Below, one piece after another: positions 13,257 to 26,317 of a DNA stretch of 64,000 bases. The translations under genes and the position numbers were made by a program. This DNA is from Struthidea cinerea. Taxonomy: Eukaryota; Chordata; Aves; Passeriformes; Corcoracidae. The notes below the pieces were generated by a model, which worked only from the letters and a program-made list of their open reading frames with translations, ran no database searches and was not told the origin of the DNA. Location: positions 4,570,912 through 4,634,911 of the forward strand of contig VZTI01004803.1 of the NCBI GenBank assembly GCA_013397865.1, read 5' to 3'. Within the stretch, counting starts at the first letter, position 1, and the number at the start of each line of letters is the position of its first letter.

Positions 13257-13487
13257 TGAGCAGCTTAAATTAATATTAGTATGAAAAGATACAGGGACAA
13301 GCCAAATGAATACAAGCTCTCCTTTTTCTTAGCTCAGGTACTCAGCTACAAACTATGTCAGTGTCACTCCTTCATAGCCTCATCTGGGAACAATGTAACA
13401 GGAGATGCTTTCCTATACTTAGGTGCTAGGTTTAGATTTTGTACTTTTATTTACTTAATATGAACTAAATTGCTCTTGGTGAAAAAT
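13257..13487 (+). repeat. 231-bp direct repeat, copy 1
   Basis: The block starts TGAGCAGCTTAAATTAATAT and ends TTGGTGAAAAAT. It matches 14196-14426 at all but about two positions (C versus T near 13454, G versus T near 13471). The start-to-start offset is 939 bp. Both copies carry an identical 60-codon open frame (13281-13463 here), which is a consequence of the duplication rather than evidence of a gene. Confidence 0.95.
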
Positions 13488-14195
13488 AAATATATCCATT
13501 TGGGGAAAATTTTAAATCTGATTGTTAAGAGGCCTAATTGTTTTAAAATAGCCTATCCTATCTATGATTTACTCTGGACTGAAGGTGCTTGGCCTACCCA
13601 TCTTCTCTTTGGGTCCACCTTCTTTTAGGCAAATTTTTCACTCTTGGTGTGAGCTTTCATTTTATAATGACTGTAAATTTATTTCAGTTTAAATACTTCT
13701 GAAGTATCTACACAAAATTAAGAAAATGTTTTTATAATATTCAAGAATTTTTATTTCCTATTTTAAAACGTTTCAGTGTTTGGGAGAAAAAAATATCCAT
13801 GTCTGGACTTTTGAGTTCAGTATATCTTTCATCCCAAAACTCAGACTGTCAGTAAGAAAAATACCAGCTGATGTTTAAGGAGAAACACAAGAACTTTGTC
13901 TACAGGATCAAATAAAACATCCAATAGAATGATGCTTTCATGCAAAAGAGTTTAGTCATGTTTTTTCACATCTCCACAAACCACTCTGGTGTAAAGACAG
14001 AGTAAAGCCATGAGATGGTAATTCATTCAGATATGCTTGGGAATAATGTGACATTTTAGCTAACCAGTCTTGCAAGAGACTGTCTTCAGGGTGGTAACAA
14101 ACATAGTGATGTACTCTACTGTCAGTCAGGCTTCTAACATCTTTTGACTTCTTTATGGCATATGACAGGAAACTTAGCACTATTTGTGTGACTGC
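13488..14195. other. Single-copy spacer between the two 231-bp repeats
   Basis: This is 708 bases of AT-rich DNA. It holds a 74-codon minus-strand open frame (13956-14180) with no recognisable domain. I see no internal transposon, primer-binding site or polypurine tract that would make the flanking repeats LTRs. Confidence 0.6.
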
Positions 14196-14426
14196 TGAGC
14201 AGCTTAAATTAATATTAGTATGAAAAGATACAGGGACAAGCCAAATGAATACAAGCTCTCCTTTTTCTTAGCTCAGGTACTCAGCTACAAACTATGTCAG
14301 TGTCACTCCTTCATAGCCTCATCTGGGAACAATGTAACAGGAGATGCTTTCCTATACTTAGGTGCTAGGTTTAGATTTTGTACTTTTATTTATTTAATAT
14401 GAACTAAATTTCTCTTGGTGAAAAAT
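14196..14426 (+). repeat. 231-bp direct repeat, copy 2
   Basis: Near-identical to 13257-13487. After the shared GAAAAAT the copies diverge abruptly (ATAAATATATCC in copy 1, GAATTGAACTTG in copy 2). On the left, similarity also stops abruptly at the shared TGAG. Sharp edges and about 99% identity point to a recent event or an assembly artefact. Confidence 0.95.
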
Positions 14427-15465
14427 GAATTGAACTTGGGAGGAAGAATTACTATTCAAATTGGTTGTATTCTTTTCAAACTAATATAATTTTGCTGGAA
14501 TTCTCCACTTTGTCAGAACAGCAAGGTTTGTGAAGTTATGTCTGTTTTAGAACAACATCTCTAAGCTTTTTCAGGGACTCAGTCACTAAAAAACAAATTA
14601 AAAAAAAAACAAGAAAAAGAGTTGATGTATTCCAGCTGAAATGGTATCTTTTCATTCTGAAAGCATATTTTAAAAATTGTCCTTCTTTCCAACACAGAGT
14701 AAAAACTATTAGGAGCTTCACCATTTCATTTTGGAACAGGATTTGAGTCCCTTTGGTCACTCTCTAAACTACTGTTTAGGCTTGCAAAGCTCCCACATAG
14801 TTGGAGATGTGCAACGTTCTTCTGGGTCTCCTGTCGTGTACCTGTGGCCAATGAAAAATTGACAGCGGAATTTCACATGATATTGTGAAAGAAATCACTC
14901 AGAAGCTAAGCACAGAAAGTGAAGATGAAAGCTTGAATATATCATTCTACTGTAGGTCTTGCAGCCTCAAGTGCATTTGCTTAACATCTCTGCCAGAGTT
15001 TCAAATTTGAAGAAAAGCAGTAAAGCACTTAGCAATTGTGAAACTGAAAAATCAGTGAAGTGTGAACTTATTTCATTCCCTTTTGAGATTAATTTCGTAA
15101 GCCTATCTTGTGGTGTGCTAAGCCACAACAGCCTGTGGGTCTCATTAATTTTGGGATTATTTTGTCAAAAGTATTGCACAACTACAAAGGGACACAAGGT
15201 GTGGGTAGCTGGACAATATATTGAAAATTTGGCCTCAGAATTCCCAGGACTTTTTCAAAAATATTAGGCCTAGGAGATAAAGAAAACAATGGAGAAGAAT
15301 AATATCTGTGAGTGCTTAAGTAAAAGATACAGTTAAGCTCTCATCTGCCTCTCTGATCTCACAAGCAAAAGGCAGGAAGCCCATCTCTTAATAAAGTGGA
15401 AGGTATGATTACTTTGCAATAAGCCATGTTTGACACCCTCTTCTCCACTTTTCCTTGCTTTGCTC

Positions 15466-15480
15466 TTTTTTTTTTTTTTT
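15466..15480. repeat. Poly-T run (15)
   Basis: Fifteen consecutive T before GAAGCC. No retroposed body is evident on the 5' side of the complementary poly-A. Confidence 0.9.
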
Positions 15481-16560
15481 GAAGCCAGTGTAGAAGTTAT
15501 ACTGCTTAAATTGTGTACCGTGTGCCTGCCATTGCCTGAAAATTTATGTAGCTGTTGCTATGGCTGCAGCTTCATCCGCTGCATATTCTCAGTTCTCTAC
15601 AGCTAAAATGCCCTGTGGAGTATAAATTTCCACTGCAGTGGTGCAAAAGAAAGAGCATACAATATTCTGCTCTTTGATCCAACTTACATTTCCATGTGTA
15701 GAATGTCATATGTATCTGGAAAACCTGAGCACTGTCAGTCACCAAAGAGCCATTTCCTTTTCTGCTAATGATAGAGTAATTTGCTACTGTCTCTTTTCTC
15801 TTTGGTAATTGCAGAGGGCAATATGCTCACATGAGTTTATAGAGCCAAACCTGTTTCAGCAATCTTGGTATGGGTTTGTTTCCTTTTCATTTAGTTTATA
15901 GAGCCCTCTGTTTTTCACAGTTTAAGCAGAATTGTTGAAACTTTTCTTTCAGTACTGCTAAGAGGTAAGTGCCAGGATTTAGCATGTATAACATTGTCTG
16001 AGGCATTTGTTCAGCTGTCTGTTGAATCCCCTGAAACTAATGCTCAGTCTCTATTAAAGTCTCAGTCCCTGGAAAGCAGAGCCCATTCTCTCCTATAATT
16101 AATCTTGCAGGTACTGCCTTGACATTATTGGTTCACCAGCAGAGCAGAACTGCCCCAGCCATCAATAATAATTCAGCACATTAGGACAAGGCCTATGTAC
16201 ACAGCCCACAGATGTAGCCGAGCTGTGTGCAGGCTCCAGCACTCCTTGCTGACGGCAAAAAGAAGGAAAAAAATCTCTGCAGTCAAAAGTGTTTTGGTCG
16301 CTGGATAATTTTGCAATACAAAGGTCGTGGTGTTACTCATGCTTTGGCTTTATGTTTTTTCTTCAAATGTTGGCACTGTTTGGCACAATGCTTGTGATTG
16401 TCTCTTTACTGAATCTTTATACTAAAGCTGTTACAAATTGGCTTTCACAGATGGTGGGAGCTTCTCAGATCAGGAGAGGCAGGGAATTTATTACTCAATA
16501 TTTCTGTATTACTGATTGGGACGTGAGAAGCATAAGCAATCTGTTCTACTGCAGGGTTTG
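15480..16560. other. Block of mixed composition, possible conserved non-coding DNA
   Basis: Composition is closer to balanced than in the flanks, with short motif-like pieces such as GTTGCTATGG and GCTGACGGCA. An exon-like 44-bp segment lies at 15921-15964 (TTTTTCACAG before, GAG/GTAAGT after); its one open frame reads LSRIVETFLSVLLR. A separate 90-codon frame at 16289-16561 is hydrophobic but unrecognised. Nothing here can be named without alignment. Confidence 0.25.
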
Positions 16561-19300
16561 AGCTCTCCCTCCTCCTTCCCCCACCCCAAAAATTATGGCT
16601 AGCTGGAGAAGGGTTTTTTTTTTCTCATTTTGTGTAGATAGCAGCTGTGCAATTTCAAGCAGAATGTTTGCTTTGATCTTCCTTTCTTTAATTGAAATCC
16701 ACAATTATGAGATTTGTTTCTTTTATGTTTGCTAGTTTATTGGTTTAATCTACAAAATGTGCTGTCTTGCTGTCTTACACAGTTAAAGGCAACAACACAG
16801 TTGGGATTTAAATGGCAAACTTGGAGGGGGGTTGCAGTCTCTCAGGTATTGGGGGGATAAAACTTCTTTCATCTGATTTCAGATCATTATACATACAGGG
16901 TAGCAACAAGAACCCAAACAATATGTCAACTAATTGTAAAGAATATCCCTAGGTAGCCACTTTATGCAAACTAACCACATGAAAGGAAATTTTAATATGG
17001 AGACAAAAAATCCTGCTCTGATAGCTTATTTGGGGATTTCCTCTATTTGGAAGCCTTTGTTTTCATTATAGAATGCTTTCCTGGCCTCTCCAGTACCTGC
17101 TCCTACCTACCTGAGTTTAGCAAAACATTTTAGAACAGTCAAGGTATTTAGTGTGAGGAAGGCATTGCCAAACTATCAGATTCAGAAGATATGGCAGAGT
17201 AAGCACCTACAAACCAAATGAACTGAGAGAACAGCTGGAAACAAATTCACAAAGGATTTTACTTTGTTAGGTACAATTGGGGTGAAAGAACATGAATATT
17301 TGGTCCACCCACGGATTTTTAAATTCTTTTTTAGGTTGAAAATGTCAGAAAACTCTTATAAAAAACTTCAGGAAGATAAAAAATCCTTTCCCTTAGTGTC
17401 TTTGCCAAGAACTATTTCCTGACAATAATTATGGCCATAAAAAGAAAGTAAATAAATTTTGAAAAATTCTTTGTGTGTTTTTGTAATAAATTCCTTCTCT
17501 TGTGAGATAGATACCTCAGAATGAGATTGTTCTAACTCTGTGATTACCATATAACATGGACTGCATATCAGATTATCCATCAGTATTCTACACTGTTTCT
17601 CCAATTAAGAAAGAAAAAAAAGGACTTCCATGAAATCAAGTTGAATTGCATGTCTTTTGCTAGATTGCTAAAAACTGTTGAGAATTTGTTCTCAAACATA
17701 TGAAGAAAAAAAAAATAAAGACATTAATGAAACTATTACAAGTAATGGGTCCATTCTGGAGCGTTCCTAGTTTATATCAGCTAATAATAATCGTAATTAT
17801 GATAACCTCAAATGGGAAATCTTATATAATTAATGTTGAGCAGAGCTACACCAAGCAAGGACCTGACTAAGTCCAAAGGCTTAGTATGGTCCTCATTGGA
17901 TTCAATAAAAAAGGACTCATAGCAAATTTAGACCAATTTACAATAAAATGCAAGGACAGAAATCTGTGTAGTCAGGAGGCTAATCGTAAGAACATAGCCA
18001 CTCTACTGGCTTGCGGTTCTAATGTGTGGGGTTGCCGAGATAGGTTGTCTTTCAGACATGAAAAGCCCACAGTGCTTTACAAGAATCACTAAAAGCTACG
18101 AAGACCTGCCTCCTCATGCTAAGATAAATAAATAAATAAATAAATAATGCCATGTAGGTTTGTTTGCAGTGGTGATGATGGTTTGGAGGGTGAGTGCAAT
18201 GTGTTCATTAATGTAGCCCTGTAGCCCCACACCGCAGTATTACCATTGCTAAGAGCAGCCTACAGGCTTTGCATTGAGTTTGCAAGGCCTCAGCTCTGAG
18301 GTGTACTGTCTCTGAACTTGTGTTCACCTGCCTGTTGCTTTCAATGGGCCTTCAATGGGTCTGCTTTATCTGTAAGCATTTTTATTCTGTTCTTCTTTTC
18401 CTTGTCTTGTCATGTTACAACCACGGTTTCATAACAGAGTAGTAACAAGTAGCTCGAGAAATACAAGACTTGTTAGTTTAATGGCTATGGAGCTGTTGTA
18501 GTTCTGTGCACAGAGGGCAAACTCTAACATTTGTCACACTGAGACGAATAAGATGATAGGACTCCTAAGGACTAAAGAAGGATCAGGAATGACACAATGC
18601 CTGCCCTCTCAGGTCTGACCGCAAAGAATTCTTGTCGCAGGTTTCTGCCTCTGATATCTTGCAGAGCTCTGTGTTACAGACATTTTCTGCCACACTGGGC
18701 ACATGATGGACACAAAAAGTGTTGGGAAAAAATACCATTTCTGTATCCCTTTTATATTTTACCATAAGTTTGTCATATTCTTGTCATAGTTAGAACCATT
18801 TTTCTTTAGAAGCATAGTTATGTCATCTTGAGACCTTTCTGTAGAAACCATATTTATCCACTGTAAATTCATAAATGAGTATAAGAAATAGAATATATAT
18901 TTTTACTATAAAATACTGAGTGTCATTTCAATGTTTGTAATAAAAAGTAAAAAACTTCTCAATATAAAACTTCAGCTATCATAGTAACTCAACCTGACAG
19001 GTTTGAGGGTATCAAATCAGAAGTCCAACCTCAGTGTCAGAAAAGAAACTAACATTAGATCACTTAATTGCTTGATATGAATCACACAACTCAGCACACA
19101 AATCTGTAGAGCTAAGCATTAGCAATTTAGATTTGCTGGGTTAAAATTTGGTCTAGCTACTAAAAAATGAAAGTCAATTAAACAGCCAGACAGACATCCA
19201 AAGTTTGTTCGAATTCAGACAGTTTGTTAGACAAATATAAAATGATAAATAAAGTTTGTTAGACATAATATATATGTATTAAATTTTGCCAGTTATTCAT
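16561..19300. other. Gene-free stretch with an ATAA microsatellite
   Basis: Apart from the tetranucleotide repeat at 18124 and a pair of AGTTTGTTAGACA repeats at 19221 and 19253, I see nothing structured. Open frames are 60-78 codons and unrecognised. Confidence 0.6.
18124..18147. repeat. (ATAA)6 microsatellite
   Basis: Six near-perfect tetranucleotide units follow AAG and precede TGCC. Confidence 0.9.
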
Positions 19301-19612
19301 ATAATCATAGAATAACTTAATTTTGAAAAGACCTATCAGATCACCTAATCCAGCTGTTAACCCAGCACTGCCATATACCCCACTAAACAAAGTCCCTAAC
19401 TGCTCCATCTACAGGTCTTTTAAACACCTCCAGGGGTAATGATTCAGCCACTTCTCTGGGCAGTCTGTTCCCATGCTTGGCAGTTCTTCTGATGAAGTTT
19501 TTTTGTAATATCTAATCTAAGATGCCCCTGTCACATCTTGAGACCATTTCCTCTCTTCCTATCACTTGCTGCTCAGGAGAAGAGTCAGATCCCTACCTCA
19601 CTAGTGGCTTTG
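19301..19612 (-). mobile_element. CR1 LINE fragment, old and diverged
   Basis: The minus strand ends with GTTATTCTATGATTAT, a CR1-type tail. Inside it are the CR1 signatures AGGTCTTTTC, a GACTGCCCAGAGAAGTGG block near 19458-19475, and TTAGATATTAC near 19508. The plus-strand end (CTTGCTGCTCAGGAGAAGAG, then CCCTACCTCACTAGTGGC) matches the deeper CR1 3' region. Substitutions are dense, so this copy is older than the one at 31.2 kb. The tail is on the left, so the element points to lower coordinates. Confidence 0.85.
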
Positions 19613-21384
19613 AAAAGAAACAAGAAACTCTAATGAAGGCTTAGAAATAAGTGAGGATTTACCTTCTTAACTTGAGGTGAGTTCAACTTCATTTGGAGAT
19701 TGTTGGTATCACTTTGTCATTTCACAATATTATCAGCCTAACCCTTGCACAGTGGCATTGTATCACCATTACAAATTTCAACAGCTGTAAATCTCATTAG
19801 ATTAGATTAAAAATACAGAGAACAAATTTCCCTAAAATTCGTGATAGAAAAAACTAAACAGGAACACTTACTCCAGCATTTTTTTCTGCTCTACTAGTTT
19901 GGATGATGGAGTTCATATTCCACTGACATAACTCACTATGTAAATAATAATGCTAAACTTATAGAATTGGAGAAAAGGGTGGAAAGAAAGACTCCTGGGA
20001 AAAGTGTAACTGTGTTATTCTACAAAGTTTTGTGTATGACGATGGAAACACTTAACACATAGAGCAATGCAAAAGATACATGGATCTAGAGGACACTAAC
20101 ATGTCCTAGCATCTCTCTTTTTTTGGTATCGAAACCACAGATAGTTTCACAGTGAGGATTTAATCACAAATACTCAGAGCAGACTTCCATGAATATTGCA
20201 GGGGAAAATAATTTACACCTATCTTTACCAAATTGAAAGAAACATTTTTGTCTCCATTTCTTTGTCTTCCCTTTTCTATAATTTTCTTCTTCTGCTCTGT
20301 TGGAACCCTGAGTTCAGAGAATTTCGGAAACAAGAAAAATTAATATGTTCTCCACAGTACAGTGGGATACAGTGAAGAAATGTCTGTGGAATAAAAATGT
20401 ACATTTTACCTTCTGCAAAGAAAATACTCAAACAGGTCAGTCTTGGATGAATTCAAAATGTACAGTCTCAGAAGGTTTTATTCCTCTAATAACTTCCTCC
20501 AAGTAAACAGCCTCAGGCTTAGCCTGCCAAAATTGCAGTTTGGATATATCAGTGGTGCAAAAAGAAGTGCAACTGAAATCTCTGTGTGTTTTACCACTAA
20601 CTTAAACTCAGTTGCTATAGCTATAAATGTAGATGGGCCTTATATATTGAGTATCAAAAAAATCTGATATTAAAAAAAAAAATATTTCTACAGCCAGCCA
20701 GCAGTAGTTAGGATCTCAGGCACGCTTGTAAGGTTTCTCCTGAAGATTGTGAGTCTGTAGTTCCACTGAACTAACTTATCTTTATTAAATGATATCTTGG
20801 CTACTTAAATGAATCTTCCTGCAACGATACTATATCTCTGCATTTACAGTGTAATATTTCACATGCAGGTTCATGGTCAAGAAGGTATTGCAAATTAACA
20901 TATGATGGAAAGAATATTAAGTGGAAATAAAGAATATTTAAGAAGGGAAGTAATTTGGTAATATACATTGGATACAGCTGTCTGGTGAAACAGAAACCAA
21001 ACCAAGCTTGCAAGTGTAAGTGAACTATTAGAAATCATTTACTCTGTCTGTTGATGAAGAGAAGAGAAAGTAAAAAGCAAAACAAGGATGTGAATAAATT
21101 TGAGTACAAAAAAGTAGGCAAACTTTAGCTTTTAAATTCTCATTGCCATCTATAGAAAAAGAGGCAGTGGAATTGATCAGTAAGCATAAATACAACTTTT
21201 AAAGCTATCATTCAAGTGTGTAAAAAAAGAAAATTGGCACTCTAGAGGGAAAATTGTAAGAAGAAGCAAAGTACTTCAGTGATTTTTTTACTACTATTAT
21301 ATCAATGAAAGTGTTACAAGTTTTATTTTTACCCCCAGTTTTAGGTTCGAAATTTAATTTTCTGTGTACAATATTTTCACACAT

Positions 21385-21442
21385 TCTTCTCTCTCTTTCT
21401 TTCTATCTCTTCCTTCCTTTCTTTCTTTCTTTCTTTCTTTTT
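21385..21442. repeat. (CTTT)n polypyrimidine tract
   Basis: This 58-base C/T-rich run begins as CT repeats and resolves into about seven CTTT units, interrupted only by one A. Long polypyrimidine tracts can adopt triplex structure. Confidence 0.9.
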
Positions 21443-22135
21443 GCTAAATAAAACAGGACAAGACAGCTAGGAAGAAAATTAAAGAAAAAATTTCAAGAGA
21501 GGAAACAAAAGTTATGATACAGAGAAGGGTTGCAGAATTTATCTGCATGCCAATGCGGATATTTTGCAAGCTCTCTTCTGAGTGCAGAAGTAAGAATATA
21601 TCATTATCAACCTTTGTTATTGCCACTTTTCGATGATGATCTAGAAATGCACTGGCAAGAGTAAAATAGGATATATCTCAACAGTGTTTCTGGTTTTTTC
21701 TGATCTGCGTGTCTCTGGTAGGTGCATCAGATACATGTAGCTCAGTGCAAATGCATTATCCATCATTTGGCGTGTTTTAATGGCAAGTCACTTGATTGGG
21801 AAGAGAGTGAAGTACCTATATTCTATACATACATGTATGTGTCACAAATTTTCTCCCAGAATTCTGTCTGATAAAACATTTACATTCTTGTGAACTGATT
21901 TTCTCTCTCAGTCTTAATGGTCTGATACAGATTGTAAACTCCTTGAGATGTTCTTTCAAACTCTTCTATGTGTTGCATTCTGCTATTGTTTTGTGTTGGT
22001 ATTCAGAGGGAGTGAAGTTGCAACTGTGTCACTCCATCATACACACAATCTGATGAGAGAGTGCTTGCTGCATTATTTTCTGAGATGAATTACAGTGGTT
22101 CAGGTTAGCTGTCTCTTCAGTACACCAAACTGCAG

Positions 22136-22164
22136 TAAAAAATACTCTTTTTGAGTATTTTTAC
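22136..22164. repeat. Short perfect inverted repeat (hairpin)
   Basis: AAAAATACTC, a loop of five T, then GAGTATTTTT. Outer GTA/TAC bases extend the symmetry with a one-base slip. The stem is only about 10 bp and AU-rich, too short for a typical microRNA precursor. Confidence 0.7.
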
Positions 22165-25100
22165 ATTTATTAGGCTCCTACAGTTATGTCATCCTGAAAA
22201 TGATGCTCAAAATGTTGCATTCTGAATCAGTGAGAAAATGAATAGCTGGTACTAAGAAGCACTCACTATATTATCACCCTCTGGGGCAGCATTTCCTGAA
22301 ATGCTGCAATGCAGTTTTATGATATGAGGAAGGCAATGTATGCAAGTACTGAAGGTGTATGTATCAAGTTCTAGCTCAATTGTAAATTAAATTCACTCTA
22401 ATGGGTAAGGAAAGGAAATGTTTTGATTTCAAAATGTAACAACATCTGTGCATTTTTAATTTATATCATTAAAGATTGGACTTCAGTCCTAATTGTCATA
22501 CAGATTTTGACCAGATTAAAACAGTTCTTATGCTAGGTATGCCAGGGAAGAAATGAGTAATGTACAACTTTTTTAATCTCACAAAGTATCTTGAAATTTG
22601 TGAAAGTCACTTAACATGAGGGCAAATTTTATAGTTAGTATGAGAGAAATATAAAATTATCCATGGACGTTTGAACATTAATTATCCTTCAAAAATAGAT
22701 CGATAAGTCTCCTAACTCTGCTGTGGATATTTCAGAAATCAGGGAGCAAAACAGATGAAAAGCAATATGTAAGACAGTGACAAACAGATTTGGGAAACCT
22801 CTGTTAGGAATATATAAATTCATCTACTTTTACCCTAAGAGAAATTATCACATTCTGATATTCTTGAAATTATCTGTTACATTGTCAGACCTATAGAAAA
22901 GTAATTTAACCAAAAGTTGGACTGATATTTCTAACTATATCACCTGGTCTACTAAAAATAAAGCCTAACTTTACAGATGCCACATCCCTTCTAAACACAT
23001 TTGTATACCAGAGCACCTCCTTCATTACCAACTTGCTTACAGTGTTTATAGTGAACAATAAATATAACTCATTTTGGTAGCCAGAAAAATGTAAAACTCC
23101 AAAATATCCCCTTAGCATCAAAGAAGCAGGATGTCCAGTAGTGACATCTGATGGGAATAGAAAAAAAATACTATGTTGGTGTCATTTAGAGTTGGTTTAT
23201 GAACAGCTGAATAGTGCATTTAGATAGGCAGGAATCAAAAAGGTCAGAAAAGCTTCCCATGTGGAATTCCTTTCCAAAGCTTTTCCTGTCGATATTTGGG
23301 AATTGTAAAGAAAGGTGGGAGAGGTACTTCATGAGAGAGTGAAACAGCAATAAAACAGGCTGTCAGTCTGTGCTGTAAAACAATGCTTTTAAAATCAAAG
23401 ATGAATACTGAGAATAAAAATGTGTCATTCCTGATGATTCGTTTCCTTTGTGTAAACATAATTTATAATTGACTTCACTGAGTATGTTTATTGGTTATTC
23501 ATTGATGTGGGGAGCATCCTAATCTCTCTCAAATGTAGCACTGCAGAATTGTTTGAACATTCCTTATCTTTTGATGACTTTCAGCTCATCCTTCTTCCTT
23601 TGATCCCATGGATAGGGCTAAGAAATATAAGATATGCCCTTGTACTTGAAAACTGGCGTATTCAGATGTAAGAGAACAAAAGCAAGGTGGCAAAACATAA
23701 GCAGCCAAGCTATTGCTTGAAACCATCAAAATTCTCTTCCTCTCCAGACTTTTTATAAATACATAGTTCAAATCTTAGAGACCAGAAAGGGGAATAATTT
23801 GGGTTTGAAGTAGACAAAAATGTTATTTGCCACCAAACAAAAGAAGGTTTTCAGATGGAGAGGAAAGAGATATCTCTGGTAGAAATCAGCTGTTTGGTAT
23901 AATTTTTTTGAATACAAAATATGCATTTTCTGTGTATTTAAAAAAAAAAAAAATCAGTTGCAAAGTGTAGTATATATATCGTTTATTTCAGGAAAAAGCA
24001 AAGAGCATGAAGGACAACAAGTTAGAGTGACTCCTGAATTTACTTAGGATATTCAGGACCTCTGAGATCAGTAAAAGATGGGAGAATCCGTATCAAACCA
24101 ACAAAGACACTTCTTTTTGACATAAAATTCCATCTTCAGCAATCATACTGACCATTTCTGTTACAAAGGAATTTTTGTTTTCATGCTGCAGTTAGAGCAA
24201 AACAGAACAGGTCCTATTCACTGAGTATGTAAACAGAAAATATGAACAGACTGCTTAACTTTATAATCTCCTTACTGGTGGATAAAGAAGAGCAATCTCC
24301 ATTAAAAAGGAGCACCTAAAGCAGAAAACTCAAAAGAATCTTTTAATTGAGACAATGTTTTCCCTTTTGATATGCTAAGAATCTGTCTTGCTCTGCTCTC
24401 TTACTACCCCTCAGTGTTGTGACAATAATTTCAATGGCTTTTCATTTAAATAAAATATCATTTTTTTCCTATTCAAATTAAATGTCATTAAATGTAATTA
24501 ATTTAAATGGTGACTGAGATCAATTGACAGGACAAGAACTTGCATAGTACCTGATGGTTGACCATTCTATTACCCTTCTCTCATGTTTGCTAATATTTAT
24601 CCACAGCCCATACACACACAGAGAAAGTATTATAACAGAGAACAACATTTCCACTTGAAAAAATATCAAATTATGGAGCCACAAAGACATTGTCTATCAG
24701 AAAATGTTATTACCTAAAGGTTTATGAGTTCATGGATTCACAATAACCTGTAAATCATACATCACAACCAGGATTTCTTTTACCTGTACTTCATACTAGA
24801 AGAAAAAGCCAGTTATTCATTTATATACCTACGTGTATAAATGTATAGCCATATATATCTACCTATCTTTGTTTTAGTATATGTCCACATCCAGTGAAAT
24901 TATCTGTGGAAGGTTGTCAGGTGAATAAGACTTATAGCTAAGGAGCTTGCACAGATGCCTGAAAATTCAATTCCTAGTGTTGAAGTGCCTAACTGCAAAA
25001 TAGGCATAACAATGCTTGGAAATTTGAGAGGAAAAATACATTTTATGGACTTATCTATATGGATAGATTTTATGGACTTATTTACTATGTGTTTAGACAG

Positions 25101-26317
25101 CTAAATGCATATATACACATCACTTTTAGTGGTAGTTTCTTTTTGAACTATTCAAATATAATTTAAAATTAATATATTTTGCACCTGAATACAAATCAGT
25201 TCCTTAGTCATGATAGACACAAGGTTTACAGAACTAGCAATAAGTGGCTTAAAATTTCTCCTACAAGTCAGGAACAGAAAAACGTGTAAAATAATTTTTT
25301 AAATCCCCTGGTAAATATTAATTAATTTTAAAAAAGTTAAGTATAATAAATAGCTACCGACCTCCACTTTTGAACATCATGAGTTTGATTACTTTTAAAG
25401 ACAATATTTACTCCACATAATGTGTCTTCCCACTAGTAACTTTTCTAGGTTACTGACAAAATAAAATTGTGGAGATTAGTCAGGTATGAATGCTAAACTT
25501 ATTCATGAACTATCTCTTACAGTTTGCTTCCTTTCAACATTCCTCTTTCCTAATTTTTTTTTTTAAATGCAAAATTAGATTTGGTTTCACTCTGGTAGTG
25601 AAATTAATGCATTTGGCATCAGTTGTGCTAGCAGCAAACATGACTTGGAAATTCAAGATGCAACTGAGAAGACTCTTTACTTACTGTAGAAATACCTCAA
25701 ATTTCCTAAGAAAGAAATAAAGAAAAATTATGCTACTATGTACATCCTTCACAGCCACTTCTAGAATTCTGTGTGCAGTTCAGACCTCTCTGTCTCAATG
25801 GAAATGACAAAATAAATAAAAAATAAAGAGAGAGAAGACATATAAGGAAAATCAAGGTTTTCATGTAAGGATTATTGAAACTGATTTTTTATATATAAAA
25901 AAAAGAATATGGTAAAGTTTTATAGAATTGTAAGTGTCATAGAGACACCGAATGTGGGTTTACTCTTTGTTATATCCTCCCAGTATTAGGATATGGGGAA
26001 ATGCATGACATTAAAGTCAAAAGGGCAGTTCCAAAACAATCAACCATTGCACAGGAAAAAAAGAAGCTATAGAATACCTTACTGAAGTTCGTTGTAGTAA
26101 AACCTCCATGAATTTAGGAGGTCACTGGACAAATTTCTGAAAGAACTATAATTCTATGACTGCTATGAACACACACTGTAATTCTGGTCTTATCACCTTC
26201 ATGGTGTCAGTTTGTCAGTTAGATATTCTAAAATGTAACATGATGATAGACATTGAGAGTTGATGATGGTCTGGGAACGCAGCAGTTTGCAACCTTGTAA
26301 GAATATACATTACCATT

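Larger units (their letters stand above)
19613..26317. other. Long gene-free AT-rich stretch
   Basis: It contains the CTTT tract at 21.4 kb, a short hairpin at 22.14 kb and a 27-bp-period duplication of TTTTATGGACTTA at 25041 and 25068. At 26122-26160 the sequence GGACAAATTTCTGAAAG…ATAATTCTATGA resembles a decayed CR1 tail, but not well enough to annotate. No open frame exceeds 76 codons. Confidence 0.6.

Noticed and set aside
13281..14402. Two identical 60-codon frames as a duplicated small gene
   Set aside because: Identity is explained by the DNA-level duplication, which extends beyond the frames; the differing bases give no sign of codon constraint.
13257..14426. 231-bp repeats as paired LTRs of a short retroelement
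   Set aside because: No TG…CA ends, polyadenylation layout, primer-binding site or internal coding sequence was found.
26100..26165. Additional CR1 3' tail
   Set aside because: Only a short GGACAAATTTCTG…ATTCTATGA resemblance remains, insufficient against AT-rich background.
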